64,000 nt of DNA. Origin: UMGS1590 sp963558655. Lineage in GTDB: Bacteria; Bacillota; Peptococcia; Peptococcales; Peptococcaceae. The translations under genes were made by a program, and so were the position numbers. Where the stretch lies: contig CAUWHJ010000003.1 of assembly GCA_963558655.1 (NCBI GenBank), forward strand, positions 103,008-167,007, read 5' to 3'. Under the pieces are notes generated by a model. It ran no database searches and was not told where the DNA came from. It saw only the letters and a program-made list of their open reading frames with translations. Below, piece after piece: positions 43,400 through 52,563 of the stretch (positions within the stretch are counted from its first letter, which is position 1; every line of letters starts with the position of its first letter).

Positions 43400-46300
43400 A
43401 TGCCAAAATTAGAAAACATCCACAAGATCATGATTATTGGTTCTGGTCCGATTATCATCGGCCAGGCTTGCGAGTTTGACTACTCTGGCACGCAGGCTTG
43501 CAAGGCGCTGCGCCAATTAGGCTATGAGATTGTTCTTGTGAACTCAAACCCAGCAACCATCATGACAGACCCTGATGTTGCCGACATTACCTACATCGAA
43601 CCACTAAACGTCCATCGTCTTACGCAAATTATCGAAAAAGAACGTCCAGACGCTCTGCTGCCAAACCTCGGCGGCCAGAGCGGGCTTAACCTCTGCTCCG
43701 AGCTTTCCGAAGCCGGCGTATTAGAAAAGTATGGCGTCAAAGTTATCGGTGTTCAAGTAGATGCGATTGAACGTGGTGAAGACCGCATCGAATTCAAGCA
43801 CGAAATGGAAAAATTAGGCATCGAAATGGCACGCAGCCAGGTGGCATACAGCGTTGAAGAAGCTGTTAAGATTGCTGACGAACTGAATTATCCAGTTGTG
43901 CTTCGTCCTGCCTACACCATGGGCGGCGCCGGCGGCGGCATCGTGTACAACGTTGACGAGCTCAAAGTAGTCTGTGAACGCGGTTTGCAAGCCAGTCTCG
44001 TTGGTCAGGTGCTTGTTGAAGAATGTATCACTGGCTGGGAAGAGCTGGAACTTGAAGTGGTGCGTGATGCTGAAAACAACATCATCACCGTATGCTTCAT
44101 TGAAAACATCGACCCAATGGGCGTGCACACCGGCGATTCCTTCTGCTCTGCACCAATGCTGACCATCAGTCAGGACGTACAGGATCGTTTACAGGAATAT
44201 GCTTATAAGATTGTTGAAGACATTCAGGTCATTGGCGGTTGCAACTGCCAGTTTGCTCATGATCCAAAGAGCGGTCGTATCGTTGTCATCGAAATCAACC
44301 CTCGCACGTCCCGTTCTTCCGCACTGGCTTCTAAAGCCACCGGGTTCCCAATCGCGCTTGTTTCTGCCATGCTCGCCTGCGGCTTAACCTTAAAAGAAAT
44401 TCCATGCGGCAAATATGGCACCCTTGATAAATATGTGCCTGGCGGTGACTATGTGGTTATCAAATTTGCACGCTGGGCTTTTGAAAAATTCAAAGGTGCA
44501 GAAGACAAGCTCGGCACCCAAATGAAAGCTGTCGGCGAAGTGATGAGCATTGGTAAGACTTACAAAGAAGCCTTCCAAAAAGCTATCCGCAGCCTCGAAA
44601 CCGGCCGCTATGGTCTTGGCTATGCGAAAAACTTCCACGATCTCAGCAAAGAAGAGCTTTTAGCAAAACTTCGCTTCCCATCCAGCGAACGCCAGTTCAT
44701 TATTTACGAAGCATTACGTAAAGGTGCTACCATTGACGAAATCAACGCACTGACCAAAATCAAACGTTGGTTCCTTGAACAAATGCTGGAACTCGTTCAG
44801 GAAGAAGAAGCACTGCTTGCGAAAAAAGGCGCTGTACCAGATGAAACCACACTGCGTCAAGCCAAACTCGATGGTTTCAGCGATCGTTATCTAAGCCAGA
44901 TTCTCGCTGTACCGGAAGCCGATATCCGTGCAGCCCGTTACAATTACGGCATCCGTGAAGCCTGGGAAGGCGTTCATGTCAGCGGTACGCAAGATGCTGC
45001 TTACTACTACTCCACCTATCACCTTGATAAAGACGAAAGCCCTGTCAACACCGATAAACCAAAAATCATGATTCTTGGCGGCGGCCCTAACCGCATCGGT
45101 CAGGGGATTGAATTTGACTATTGCTGCGTACACGCTGCCCTTTCCCTGAAAAAACTTGGCTTTGAATCCATCATTGTCAACTGCAACCCTGAAACCGTTT
45201 CCACCGACTACGACACCTCTGACAAGCTGTATTTTGAACCACTCACGCTTGAAGACGTGCTTGCCATCTACGAAAAAGAACAACCGGTTGGCGTCATCGC
45301 TCAGTTTGGCGGCCAAACCCCACTGAACCTCGCAGCCGACCTCAAGAAAAACGGCGTCAACATCCTCGGCACCACACCGGAAACCATCGACCTCGCCGAA
45401 GACCGCGATCATTTCCGTGCGATGATGGATCGTCTCGGTATCCCAATGCCAGAAAGTGGCATGGCCGTTGATGTGGAAGAAGCGCTTGAAACAGCCAAGC
45501 GCATCGGCTACCCTGTCATGGTGCGCCCAAGCTACGTGCTGGGTGGTCGTGGCATGGAAGTGGTGCACGACGACGACCAGATGCGCGTTTACATGGCTGC
45601 TGCCGTCGGCGTGACACCAGATCGACCAATTCTCATCGACCGTTTCCTCAATCATGCCACCGAATGTGAAGCCGATGCCATCAGCGATGGTGAACATTGC
45701 TTTGTGCCAGCTGTTATGGAGCACATTGAGCTGGCTGGGGTACACTCCGGCGATTCCGCTTGCATTCTGCCTTCAAAGAATCTGAGCGACAAACAAATTG
45801 CTACCATCAAAGACTACACCAAAAAAATCGCTGTGGAAATGAACGTTCGCGGTCTCATGAATATGCAGTACGCCATTGAAAACGACACTGTCTATGTGCT
45901 CGAAGCCAACCCACGCGCTTCTCGTACCGTGCCACTCGTTTCCAAAGTCTGCAACATCAACATGGTAAAAATTGCCACAGAAATCATGACCGCACCACTC
46001 ACTGGTAATCCATCTCCAGTTCCAGCACTCAAAGACCGCACCATCCCTCATTATGGCGTCAAAGAAGCTGTCTTCCCATTCGGCAACTTCCCTGAAGTAG
46101 ACCCTGTGCTCGGGCCTGAAATGCGCTCCACCGGTGAAGTGCTCGGCCTCTCCACCAGCTTTGGCGAAGCCTATTTCAAAGCTGCCGAAGCCACGCAGCA
46201 GATGGTGCTCCCACTCGAAGGCACCGTGCTCCTTTCCGTCTGCGATCGTGACAAAGGCGAGCTCATCGAAGTGGCTCAGGCTTTCCACGACCTCGGGTTC

Positions 46301-46624
46301 AAGATTCTAGCTACCGACGGCAGCTACAAAACAATCAGCGAAGCCGGCATTCCAGCGGAATCCATCTATAAACTCTACGAAGGCCGACCAAACATTGCCG
46401 ATGAAATCGCAAACGGCAAAATCCAACTCGTCATCAACACACCATCTGGCAAGGAAAGCGCGCACGATGACAGCTACATTCGTAAGGCAGCCATCAAACA
46501 CCGCGTCTCCTACATCACCACCATGGCCGCTGCAAAAGCCAGCACCGAAGGCATTAAAGCCTACAAATTTGGCCAACACACCGGTGTAAAATCTTTGCAG
46601 GAATATCATAACGACATTCACTAA
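43400..46624 (+). CDS. carB: carbamoyl-phosphate synthase large subunit
   Basis: Makes carbamoyl phosphate for arginine and pyrimidine synthesis. The 1074-residue protein is full length. Two homologous ATP-grasp halves are visible: one starts IMIIGSGPIIIGQACEFDYSG, the other IMILGGGPNRIGQGIEFDYC. Each has its ENPRxSR-like segment (EINPRTSRSSALASKATG and EANPRASRTVPLVSKV). The C-terminal MGS-like allosteric domain follows LLSVCDRDKGELIE. ATG at 43400 has AAGGGAG upstream. No carA is in the window, so the glutaminase subunit must be elsewhere. Confidence 0.97.
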   Translation: MPKLENIHKIMIIGSGPIIIGQACEFDYSGTQACKALRQLGYEIVLVNSNPATIMTDPDVADITYIEPLNVHRLTQIIEKERPDALLPNLGGQSGLNLCSELSEAGVLEKYGVKVIGVQVDAIERGEDRIEFKHEMEKLGIEMARSQVAYSVEEAVKIADELNYPVVLRPAYTMGGAGGGIVYNVDELKVVCERGLQASLVGQVLVEECITGWEELELEVVRDAENNIITVCFIENIDPMGVHTGDSFCSAPMLTISQDVQDRLQEYAYKIVEDIQVIGGCNCQFAHDPKSGRIVVIEINPRTSRSSALASKATGFPIALVSAMLACGLTLKEIPCGKYGTLDKYVPGGDYVVIKFARWAFEKFKGAEDKLGTQMKAVGEVMSIGKTYKEAFQKAIRSLETGRYGLGYAKNFHDLSKEELLAKLRFPSSERQFIIYEALRKGATIDEINALTKIKRWFLEQMLELVQEEEALLAKKGAVPDETTLRQAKLDGFSDRYLSQILAVPEADIRAARYNYGIREAWEGVHVSGTQDAAYYYSTYHLDKDESPVNTDKPKIMILGGGPNRIGQGIEFDYCCVHAALSLKKLGFESIIVNCNPETVSTDYDTSDKLYFEPLTLEDVLAIYEKEQPVGVIAQFGGQTPLNLAADLKKNGVNILGTTPETIDLAEDRDHFRAMMDRLGIPMPESGMAVDVEEALETAKRIGYPVMVRPSYVLGGRGMEVVHDDDQMRVYMAAAVGVTPDRPILIDRFLNHATECEADAISDGEHCFVPAVMEHIELAGVHSGDSACILPSKNLSDKQIATIKDYTKKIAVEMNVRGLMNMQYAIENDTVYVLEANPRASRTVPLVSKVCNINMVKIATEIMTAPLTGNPSPVPALKDRTIPHYGVKEAVFPFGNFPEVDPVLGPEMRSTGEVLGLSTSFGEAYFKAAEATQQMVLPLEGTVLLSVCDRDKGELIEVAQAFHDLGFKILATDGSYKTISEAGIPAESIYKLYEGRPNIADEIANGKIQLVINTPSGKESAHDDSYIRKAAIKHRVSYITTMAAAKASTEGIKAYKFGQHTGVKSLQEYHNDIH

Positions 46625-46651
46625 AACCGTCCTGTAAAACAGCGATAACAC

Positions 46652-46700
46652 AAACGACCTCTGCAACAAAGCACCATGCTTTGTCGCAGAGGTCGTTTAT
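46652..46700. terminator. terminator after carB, facing the BREX locus
   Basis: AAACGACCTCTGC pairs with GCAGAGGTCGTTT, with an inner CAAAGCA/TGCTTTG pairing, then ATATTTT. It ends carB and may also end the converging brxL unit, whose last stop is at 46736. Confidence 0.82.
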
Positions 46701-46735
46701 ATTTTATCAGCACATGTCTTGTTATGAGCTGAACA

Positions 46736-46975
46736 CTATAATTCTTCTACACATTCTATCATCCACTCAATCTCATCGTCGGTAAACATTTCCGGAGCAA
46801 CACCACATTCCAGACAAGCCTCCTCAAAATCCTCGTCTGAAATCGGTTCGCCAAAAGAATGGCTGGCCGCCAACACCTGCACCACCCGATCAAGCAAAGG
46901 TTCGCGCGAATCAAATAGCCCAAGCTCTTCAGCACGCGCCATCTCAGCACCCATGAGCGGATCAAAATCCATCAT
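46736..46975 (-). CDS. small acidic protein downstream of brxL, unknown
   Basis: A 79-residue, strongly acidic protein (many Asp/Glu, few basic residues) without membrane segments. I do not recognise a family. ATG at 46975 lies eight bases after GGGAGG; a GTG at 46984 overlaps that site and is unlikely. It starts 30 bases after the brxL stop on the same strand and ends before a terminator, so it is the last gene of the BREX unit. Its acidity would suit a small regulator, DNA mimic or inhibitor, but that is speculation. Confidence 0.62.
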   Translation of the reverse strand: MMDFDPLMGAEMARAEELGLFDSREPLLDRVVQVLAASHSFGEPISDEDFEEACLECGVAPEMFTDDEIEWMIECVEEL

Positions 46976-47005
46976 TTCTATCACCTCCCTTACAATGTCA
47001 ACAAA

Positions 47006-49117
47006 CTACGCCACACCCAACGCCTTAAACACAGCTTCTTCGGCACTATTATAGAAAACAATATTGAAATGACTCATCAACTCCGGCGGCACAGCAGCAA
47101 GATCGCTTGCTGAACTGATTGGCAAAAGAACCCGTTTGGCACCACTATCCAGACAAACTTGCAGCACATCAACCAAATTTTCCACCTTGACCAGTGTGCC
47201 ACCAATGGTGGTGTCGCCCAACACCACCATTCCTTCTTGCACCGGTCGACTGAGCGCAATGCTACAAAGAGCGATCAGTGTTGGCAACGCCAGATGCAAG
47301 GTCATGCCAACCTTGCGCAAATCGACATAGTCAATAATGTAGTCTTTGTTCTTTGTGCTGATGGCATTGCTAATGTTTTTCACATTGGCTTTCAAATAAT
47401 TGAAAGCGGTACTGGTTGATTCTTTACATTTAGACCACCCTTTTAAGCCAGTGCGTTCAAACTTTCCGCTCCCATCAATCATACGCGATTCCAATCGATA
47501 CACACCAAGCACTTGCTCAGGCACATGGCTTGGCGCCACACTATACACAACGCCAGGATTACAACGACCTTCGGGAATCAATGTACTTCCGCGCTGTTCT
47601 GGCACGCCCACATAACGCTCCAAATCAATGGTCGGATCAATGTACGAAAAATCCACGCGGTTAAATTCGACAAAACTCAGCTTTTTCATCTGTTCTTTCA
47701 CACGACGGCGCAATTCCAGCGACAACACGAGAATTTCTTCCATTTCATCCTTGGTGCACACCCCGTCCGGATAGACCAGTTTCAGGAAACCGCTGACCAT
47801 CTTGCGAATGGCAATATTGTCGCGCTGGTTAATATCGCTGCCAAGTCGAAAATACCGTTCAATCTCCTCACCTCGCTGTTCCTTGCGCATCTCATGCAAA
47901 AATCCCGCTAAATAATCCGTAATGAACCCATAATCATCTGTGAAATGCTCCGGATACAATTTTGGAATCTCCCACCCTGGGATGTAGCCATGTATGCGAT
48001 CAAGAAATGCTGTATCCGTCCCCATTTCCATCGGAAATGGTTCAAAAAGCGTAGACACCCGCAAAAGTTCCTCCACACTCTGATTGATGTTCCCATTAAA
48101 CACCATAGATGCAGAAGTGGCAACCTCCATGCGTCCACGCGAGAATGAACCCGAAGCCATATAATCCTTCATAATCTGAATATTATCCGTGTTATTGACC
48201 TGCATACCACCCACTTCATCAAACGCCACACAGTCCCACATACCAACCAAACCTACCCTGTGGGTGCGTAAATCCAAAAATAAATTTGCCACCGTGGCTT
48301 GCCCACCAGACACAAGGATGCTGTTGGGAGAAATTTCCTTGTACACATGGGATTTTCCTGTGCTGCGTGGGCCAAACTCAACCATATTCAGATTGCTTTC
48401 CACCAACGGCAGCAAACGCGCTAACAAGAGCCAGCGTTCGCGCTCTGTAAAGCGTTCTGGCTCCATTCCAGTCGAACGCAGCAGCACCTCGATCCATTCT
48501 TCTTTAGTAAACTCTTTGCGCGCAGCCTTCAAGGCGTCCATATCAAAGCGCGGCATCTGGATCGATTGTAACTTAAGCACATTAAACGGCGATTCGCCCG
48601 ACTTTCTCTGCTCAATATAATCATACTCCAAACGAACAATACACCAAATTCCACCACAAAGCAGCCGCTCATATTCCAATGGATAATGGTCATCAATGTT
48701 CGCATAGGTGATATTGAAATTTGAAAACGTTGCATGATAGCGATCGGCCTTCGTATCCAGATACACCGATACCTTGTCAATGATCGTACCACTACCATGG
48801 GTCTTTAACATCGCCTGAATGAGCTCCGTTTCATTTGGCTGCACCAGATTTTTCTCGAGAATGTTTTTCACATTCTCAAGCCCGCGTGCCACAATATCCG
48901 GATCATCCGAACTGCAATATTGCCCCAACAAAAATTCCAGTACATAGGTCGGCACATTGGCGCCCACCTTCATTTTCTTTGTTAAGTCTTTGCGTACAAT
49001 GCACCCGTCAAACAATCGCCGCAACTTCGTTGTCAAATCTTCCATTGGCAGATCATCAGAAGAATCCGCGCGCTCGCCCGGAATATCTTCATATAACCAT
49101 GCCATATCGTCGCTCAT
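47006..49117 (-). CDS. brxL: BREX protein BrxL (Lon-like AAA+ factor)
   Basis: AAA+ component of type 1 BREX phage defence, 703 residues. An N-terminal DNA-binding-like domain leads to the AAA+ core with Walker A GPRSTGKSH, a Walker B-like VAFDEVGG and the segment FNGNINQSVEELL. The C-terminal domain has the Lon protease fold pattern (LALPTLIALCSIALSRPVQE to RVLLPISSASDLAAVPPEL). The Lon catalytic Ser and Lys positions do not hold those residues, as expected for BrxL proteins, which act on DNA. It begins 14 bases after pglZ and looks intact. Confidence 0.92.
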   Translation of the reverse strand: MSDDMAWLYEDIPGERADSSDDLPMEDLTTKLRRLFDGCIVRKDLTKKMKVGANVPTYVLEFLLGQYCSSDDPDIVARGLENVKNILEKNLVQPNETELIQAMLKTHGSGTIIDKVSVYLDTKADRYHATFSNFNITYANIDDHYPLEYERLLCGGIWCIVRLEYDYIEQRKSGESPFNVLKLQSIQMPRFDMDALKAARKEFTKEEWIEVLLRSTGMEPERFTERERWLLLARLLPLVESNLNMVEFGPRSTGKSHVYKEISPNSILVSGGQATVANLFLDLRTHRVGLVGMWDCVAFDEVGGMQVNNTDNIQIMKDYMASGSFSRGRMEVATSASMVFNGNINQSVEELLRVSTLFEPFPMEMGTDTAFLDRIHGYIPGWEIPKLYPEHFTDDYGFITDYLAGFLHEMRKEQRGEEIERYFRLGSDINQRDNIAIRKMVSGFLKLVYPDGVCTKDEMEEILVLSLELRRRVKEQMKKLSFVEFNRVDFSYIDPTIDLERYVGVPEQRGSTLIPEGRCNPGVVYSVAPSHVPEQVLGVYRLESRMIDGSGKFERTGLKGWSKCKESTSTAFNYLKANVKNISNAISTKNKDYIIDYVDLRKVGMTLHLALPTLIALCSIALSRPVQEGMVVLGDTTIGGTLVKVENLVDVLQVCLDSGAKRVLLPISSASDLAAVPPELMSHFNIVFYNSAEEAVFKALGVA

Positions 49118-49131
49118 CCAACCTCACTCCT

Positions 49132-51753
49132 TCACCAATCAAACCCAAAATCATCTGCAAACGCAATATCAATCGTGAACGGAATCTCTGCCGGCATTCC
49201 CTTGCCCCCAGCAATCACCAACCGATATGCCCGATTTTTGTCATAGGCACCGCCTTTAAGATTAAAACGCACATGGAACACACGTTCCGAAGCATTCGCA
49301 CTTGTACGATCTGCTATAACAAGTTTGCGGTCACTCACCACAGCGTCTTCTTCATCCACCATATACACCGTATATTCACAAGCCAACGTTTTTTCGTCAA
49401 CCGGTTGCTTTTGCAGAAAATCCAACGCAAAGATCAGGTTTGTAATCCTACGTTTTTCACTTAGCAAAATCAATTCCGCATCTGTCGATTCTACATAGCC
49501 TTTGCTTGATGCGCGCAGATTGCGGAACACCACCACCGGCACCACCATCTCCTGCAAGCTCGTACCGCCATGCACATACCCAGCACCGCCACCGCTGATT
49601 TTGATACGCGTCGTATCGCGCGGTGTGTAACCTTGCACCGCATGCCCATCAACCAAAGCATCCACACGCACCGGGAGCAACTGCGGTGCCTGTGCGCTAA
49701 GCGTGGTCAACGCATAACGGCGCCCAATCTCAACCACCTCGCCCGCAATTGCATTCTGACTCATTTTCGCATACTCAGCCAAAGGACTGCGCGTGTAAAG
49801 AAAACCATGATCCGCCGTGATGTAAATTGCCGTCCCTTGCATGTCACTGGTGATGATGCGAACCATATTCATCAATTCATTAAGCGCATCTTCACAAGCG
49901 GCAAACACCTTCTGTTCCGTCGCCAGCTTATCGCCCATGGCATCAATGGTATTATGGTAGATATACACCACCTCTTTACCACCAACCAGCGCATGACGAT
50001 CATTGCGCTTCATCGCCAAGAGATCCTGATACGTTACCGCCACACTCTTCACATTCGCCCTTTGCAGCACCTGCTCACGCTCCCGTGTGGAACGCGTGGC
50101 CAAACCATCGCGCTGCACATCACCATCAGCATTCATTGCCAGCTTGCGCCCAGGCAAAAGCGTCGCCATGCCAAACTTTGTAATCGACGGAAATACGGCC
50201 TGCATACTTTCCATGGCTACCGACCCATGCGTTGCGCGCAATAAACGCTCGCCAAGCTCTGCTGCCACCTCATAACGCAACGCATCGGAAACAATCACAA
50301 AAGCACGTGTGTTTTTCTTTGTCACTGGATGCACAAAGCGCGCATAGAAATCCTGCTGGCGCACCACCTCAGACACATAGCCCAGCGCTGTTAGTTCGCC
50401 TCCTGCTGCCTTCATCCAGCAAGCGCTCATCTCATTCAGAAACCAATTTTGATACAACCGTTCTACATAATCAGCCACCTGTTTCAGTTGATCTTCGAGC
50501 ATCACAGCACCTTCGGTCAATGCACTGGCAAAGGCTGTTAAAAAATGTCTGTAATGGCTATCCATTTTGCACGCCGTTACTGTGTAAAAATCCCATACCT
50601 TTTTCGGCTCCACCATATGAAACCCAGCCGCATGGCCCTGATAAAACAGCTGCATCTCACACAGCGCCCGCAGACAATCGTAATAAGCCGTAAAATAGCC
50701 ATACCAACCACAGGTACGCCGCACATCAAGCACTTTTTGCATTGCTTCCGGTTTGATGACACCTTCCGCCACTTCCGCAAAGAAACGCGACAAAATGGCT
50801 TCATCAATCGCCGGAAAAACATCTGACGTTTCAAGCGTCTCGAGCGTCAACGTTTCAAACCGTGCGCCAAGTCCCAACTGCGCTTCCACATCACGGCACA
50901 GCAGGTGCAACGCTTCATGCTCCACCTGGCTGCGCCATTCTGAAACCACACTATAACAAAACGCCGTATGCGCTTCAGAAAAATGCCCTTCCAAGCCACG
51001 CAACGCACTCACATCCATCGTCTGCGCCAGTGCCGAGACCAACACATGCACCGCTAAATCCGCCAGCGTTTTTTCCTCATCATGCACAAACCCCGTACAA
51101 CGCTGCACCAACTGCCAAAATGCCTCAATGCTGCCAAACTTGTTGATGTTCACAAGCGCCACATTTTCTTTCTCGTCCAGACTACCCGCAAGCACCGCAA
51201 TCAGCACCTCTTGCACCGAACCGCCAGGAAGCCCCGCCAACACCGCCATTATATCCGTATGCAACGCAAGCGGCGTTTCGTACCGATGGTCCAACCGCAC
51301 CAGCTTCGCCACGCGCTCCTTGTTGGCAAAAAACTTGCGATACAACTTCATTGTTTTACGCATCGCCGGCGATTCCGCCACGCCCAGCTCCTGCATCTGC
51401 AAAGACACCAAATCCGCCCGAAACGTCTCGCTGTACAGTTCAATATCCCTCAGCCAATTCTCTGCCTGATCGCTGTAAGAAAACGGATTGTAGATCAGAT
51501 AATTGCTCGCCACATCGTCATGCAACAACAGCTTCTTCACTGCAAAATTGTTCGTGCCCGTGAGCTTCACCATCTTCACATCCGGAATGTCCAGCTCCTC
51601 CAACATCTGCTCAAACGCCCGCTCCTCATCTTGCCAGAAAATGATCCGCCGTACGTAAAAATCTGGGAGAGGTTCAGCGAAACGTGCAGCCAATCGCGCT
51701 TGAATGGTCTGTAAAGTCGCCATCCCCTTTCCACCAATACTTTCCTTACTCAT
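49132..51753 (-). CDS. pglZ: BREX protein PglZ (alkaline phosphatase superfamily)
   Basis: Core BREX protein of 873 residues, here apparently intact. The central alkaline-phosphatase-like fold shows the PglZ signature FVIVSDALRYEVAAELGERL and a later metal-site motif ITADHGFLYTRSPLAEY, then a C-terminal beta domain (GTSLQEMVVPVVVFR). PglZ homologues have nuclease or phosphodiesterase-type activity; how it works in BREX is not settled. The first ATG at 51753 has AGGGGG upstream; ATG at 51723 (MATLQTIQARL) is also possible. A toxin-antitoxin pair separates it from pglX. Confidence 0.93.
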   Translation of the reverse strand: MSKESIGGKGMATLQTIQARLAARFAEPLPDFYVRRIIFWQDEERAFEQMLEELDIPDVKMVKLTGTNNFAVKKLLLHDDVASNYLIYNPFSYSDQAENWLRDIELYSETFRADLVSLQMQELGVAESPAMRKTMKLYRKFFANKERVAKLVRLDHRYETPLALHTDIMAVLAGLPGGSVQEVLIAVLAGSLDEKENVALVNINKFGSIEAFWQLVQRCTGFVHDEEKTLADLAVHVLVSALAQTMDVSALRGLEGHFSEAHTAFCYSVVSEWRSQVEHEALHLLCRDVEAQLGLGARFETLTLETLETSDVFPAIDEAILSRFFAEVAEGVIKPEAMQKVLDVRRTCGWYGYFTAYYDCLRALCEMQLFYQGHAAGFHMVEPKKVWDFYTVTACKMDSHYRHFLTAFASALTEGAVMLEDQLKQVADYVERLYQNWFLNEMSACWMKAAGGELTALGYVSEVVRQQDFYARFVHPVTKKNTRAFVIVSDALRYEVAAELGERLLRATHGSVAMESMQAVFPSITKFGMATLLPGRKLAMNADGDVQRDGLATRSTREREQVLQRANVKSVAVTYQDLLAMKRNDRHALVGGKEVVYIYHNTIDAMGDKLATEQKVFAACEDALNELMNMVRIITSDMQGTAIYITADHGFLYTRSPLAEYAKMSQNAIAGEVVEIGRRYALTTLSAQAPQLLPVRVDALVDGHAVQGYTPRDTTRIKISGGGAGYVHGGTSLQEMVVPVVVFRNLRASSKGYVESTDAELILLSEKRRITNLIFALDFLQKQPVDEKTLACEYTVYMVDEEDAVVSDRKLVIADRTSANASERVFHVRFNLKGGAYDKNRAYRLVIAGGKGMPAEIPFTIDIAFADDFGFDW

Positions 51754-51795
51754 GTCAACCCCCTACCATTAACAATAAAGTCACCAATAAATTTC

Positions 51796-51824
51796 TCGAC
51801 ATCTTTATCCCTATCAACTATAAT
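51796..51824 (+). promoter_or_regulatory. promoter of the toxin-antitoxin pair
   Basis: TCGACA, 17 bases, TATAAT, ending 18 bases before the antitoxin ATG. GAGGTG at 51831 is the ribosome binding site. The promoter faces away from pglZ, which starts only 42 bases away on the other strand. Confidence 0.75.
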
Positions 51825-51842
51825 AAAATTGAGGTGATAAAA

Positions 51843-52166
51843 ATGACCACTGTACGAAGTGCCATTGAAAACACAGTATCCATTTCCCAATTCAACCGCG
51901 GTCAGGCAGGCAAAATTTTTGATGACGTTAAACAAACCGGTGCCAAAGTTGTGATGAAAAACAACATGCCAGAATGTGTTCTCCTATCCCCACAAGATTA
52001 TGTACAGCTGCTCGATGCCCTCGAAGATGCCCAGCTCCAACTCCTCGCCATGGAACGCCTGAAAAATTTCGACCCAGCTAAAACAATTCCATGGGAAGAC
52101 GTCAAACGCGAACTCGGTCTCGATGAGCTTGATCCGGACGAAATTGAGGATGTGGAATTCGAATGA
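51843..52166 (+). CDS. Phd/YefM-family antitoxin
   Basis: A 107-residue antitoxin. The N-terminal Phd/YefM fold is seen in SAIENTVSISQFNRGQAGKIFDDVKQTGAKVVMKNNMPECVLLSPQDY (quoted here as the region from residue 6 to about 53), which would bind DNA as a dimer. The acidic C-terminus (ELGLDELDPDEIEDVEFE) would wrap the toxin. The start at 51843 has a ribosome binding site and fits the promoter. It overlaps the toxin gene by four bases, the usual arrangement, with autorepression likely. Confidence 0.88.
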   Translation: MTTVRSAIENTVSISQFNRGQAGKIFDDVKQTGAKVVMKNNMPECVLLSPQDYVQLLDALEDAQLQLLAMERLKNFDPAKTIPWEDVKRELGLDELDPDEIEDVEFE

Positions 52167-52492
52167 CTTGGAACGTTGACCTGTTACCCGAAGCCAAAGA
52201 CGATCTCAAAAAGCTAGACGGCAGCCAACGACGACTGGTTCAGAGAGCCATTGAAAAAGTTCTCAGAAATCCGCTCCCTGCCAACGAAGGCGGCTATGGC
52301 AAACCCTTGGGCAATCTGAGCGACACCGACCTCGCCGGTTGCTGCAAGATCAAGCTGAAAAATGCCGGTCTACGCATCGTCTACAAAATCATCCGCACCG
52401 ACAAAGAAATGCTTATCATCGTCATCGGCGCCCGCGCCGACAGCGCCGTCTACAACGACGCACAAAAACGCATCAAGAAATATAACCTCTAA
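52163..52492 (+). CDS. RelE/ParE-family toxin
   Basis: A 109-residue toxin with the family features LLPEAKDDLKKLDGSQRRLVQRAIEKVL, GNLSDTDLAGCCKIKLKNAGLRIVYKI and a C-terminal basic stretch AQKRIKKYNL. RelE members cleave ribosome-bound mRNA; ParE members target gyrase. I cannot tell which from the residues. ATGA overlap with the antitoxin is typical. The pair is inserted in the BREX locus against its direction and looks intact. Confidence 0.88.
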   Translation: MTWNVDLLPEAKDDLKKLDGSQRRLVQRAIEKVLRNPLPANEGGYGKPLGNLSDTDLAGCCKIKLKNAGLRIVYKIIRTDKEMLIIVIGARADSAVYNDAQKRIKKYNL

Positions 52493-52495
52493 ACC

Positions 52496-52531
52496 AAATC
52501 CGCTCTACCGCTCAAAACGGAGAGCGGATTT
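52496..52531. terminator. bidirectional terminator between toxin and pglX 3' end
   Basis: AAATCCGCTCT pairs with AGAGCGGATTT, and T/A-rich sequence follows on both sides. It should stop transcripts from pglX before the antisense toxin-antitoxin genes, which cuts pglZ-brxL off from any upstream BREX promoter. Confidence 0.8.
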
Positions 52532-52563
52532 CTTATTTCTACTCACTATCCACTAACTATTGA

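Noticed and set aside
44891..45745. Long open frame antisense to carB (284 codons)
   Set aside because: It mirrors carB, whose plus-strand frame is conserved over its entire length. The antisense product is rich in His, Phe and Val without known motifs, as expected from a shadow of a biased coding strand.
45773..46288. Second open frame antisense to carB (171 codons)
   Set aside because: Same cause as the neighbouring shadow frame; no ribosome binding site and no recognisable domain.
48835..49464. Plus-strand frame of 209 codons across the brxL/pglZ junction
   Set aside because: It runs antisense over two well-supported genes and has low-complexity basic composition.
51082..51714. Plus-strand frame of 210 codons within pglZ
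   Set aside because: Arg/His/Leu/Gln-rich translation typical of an antisense shadow of pglZ.
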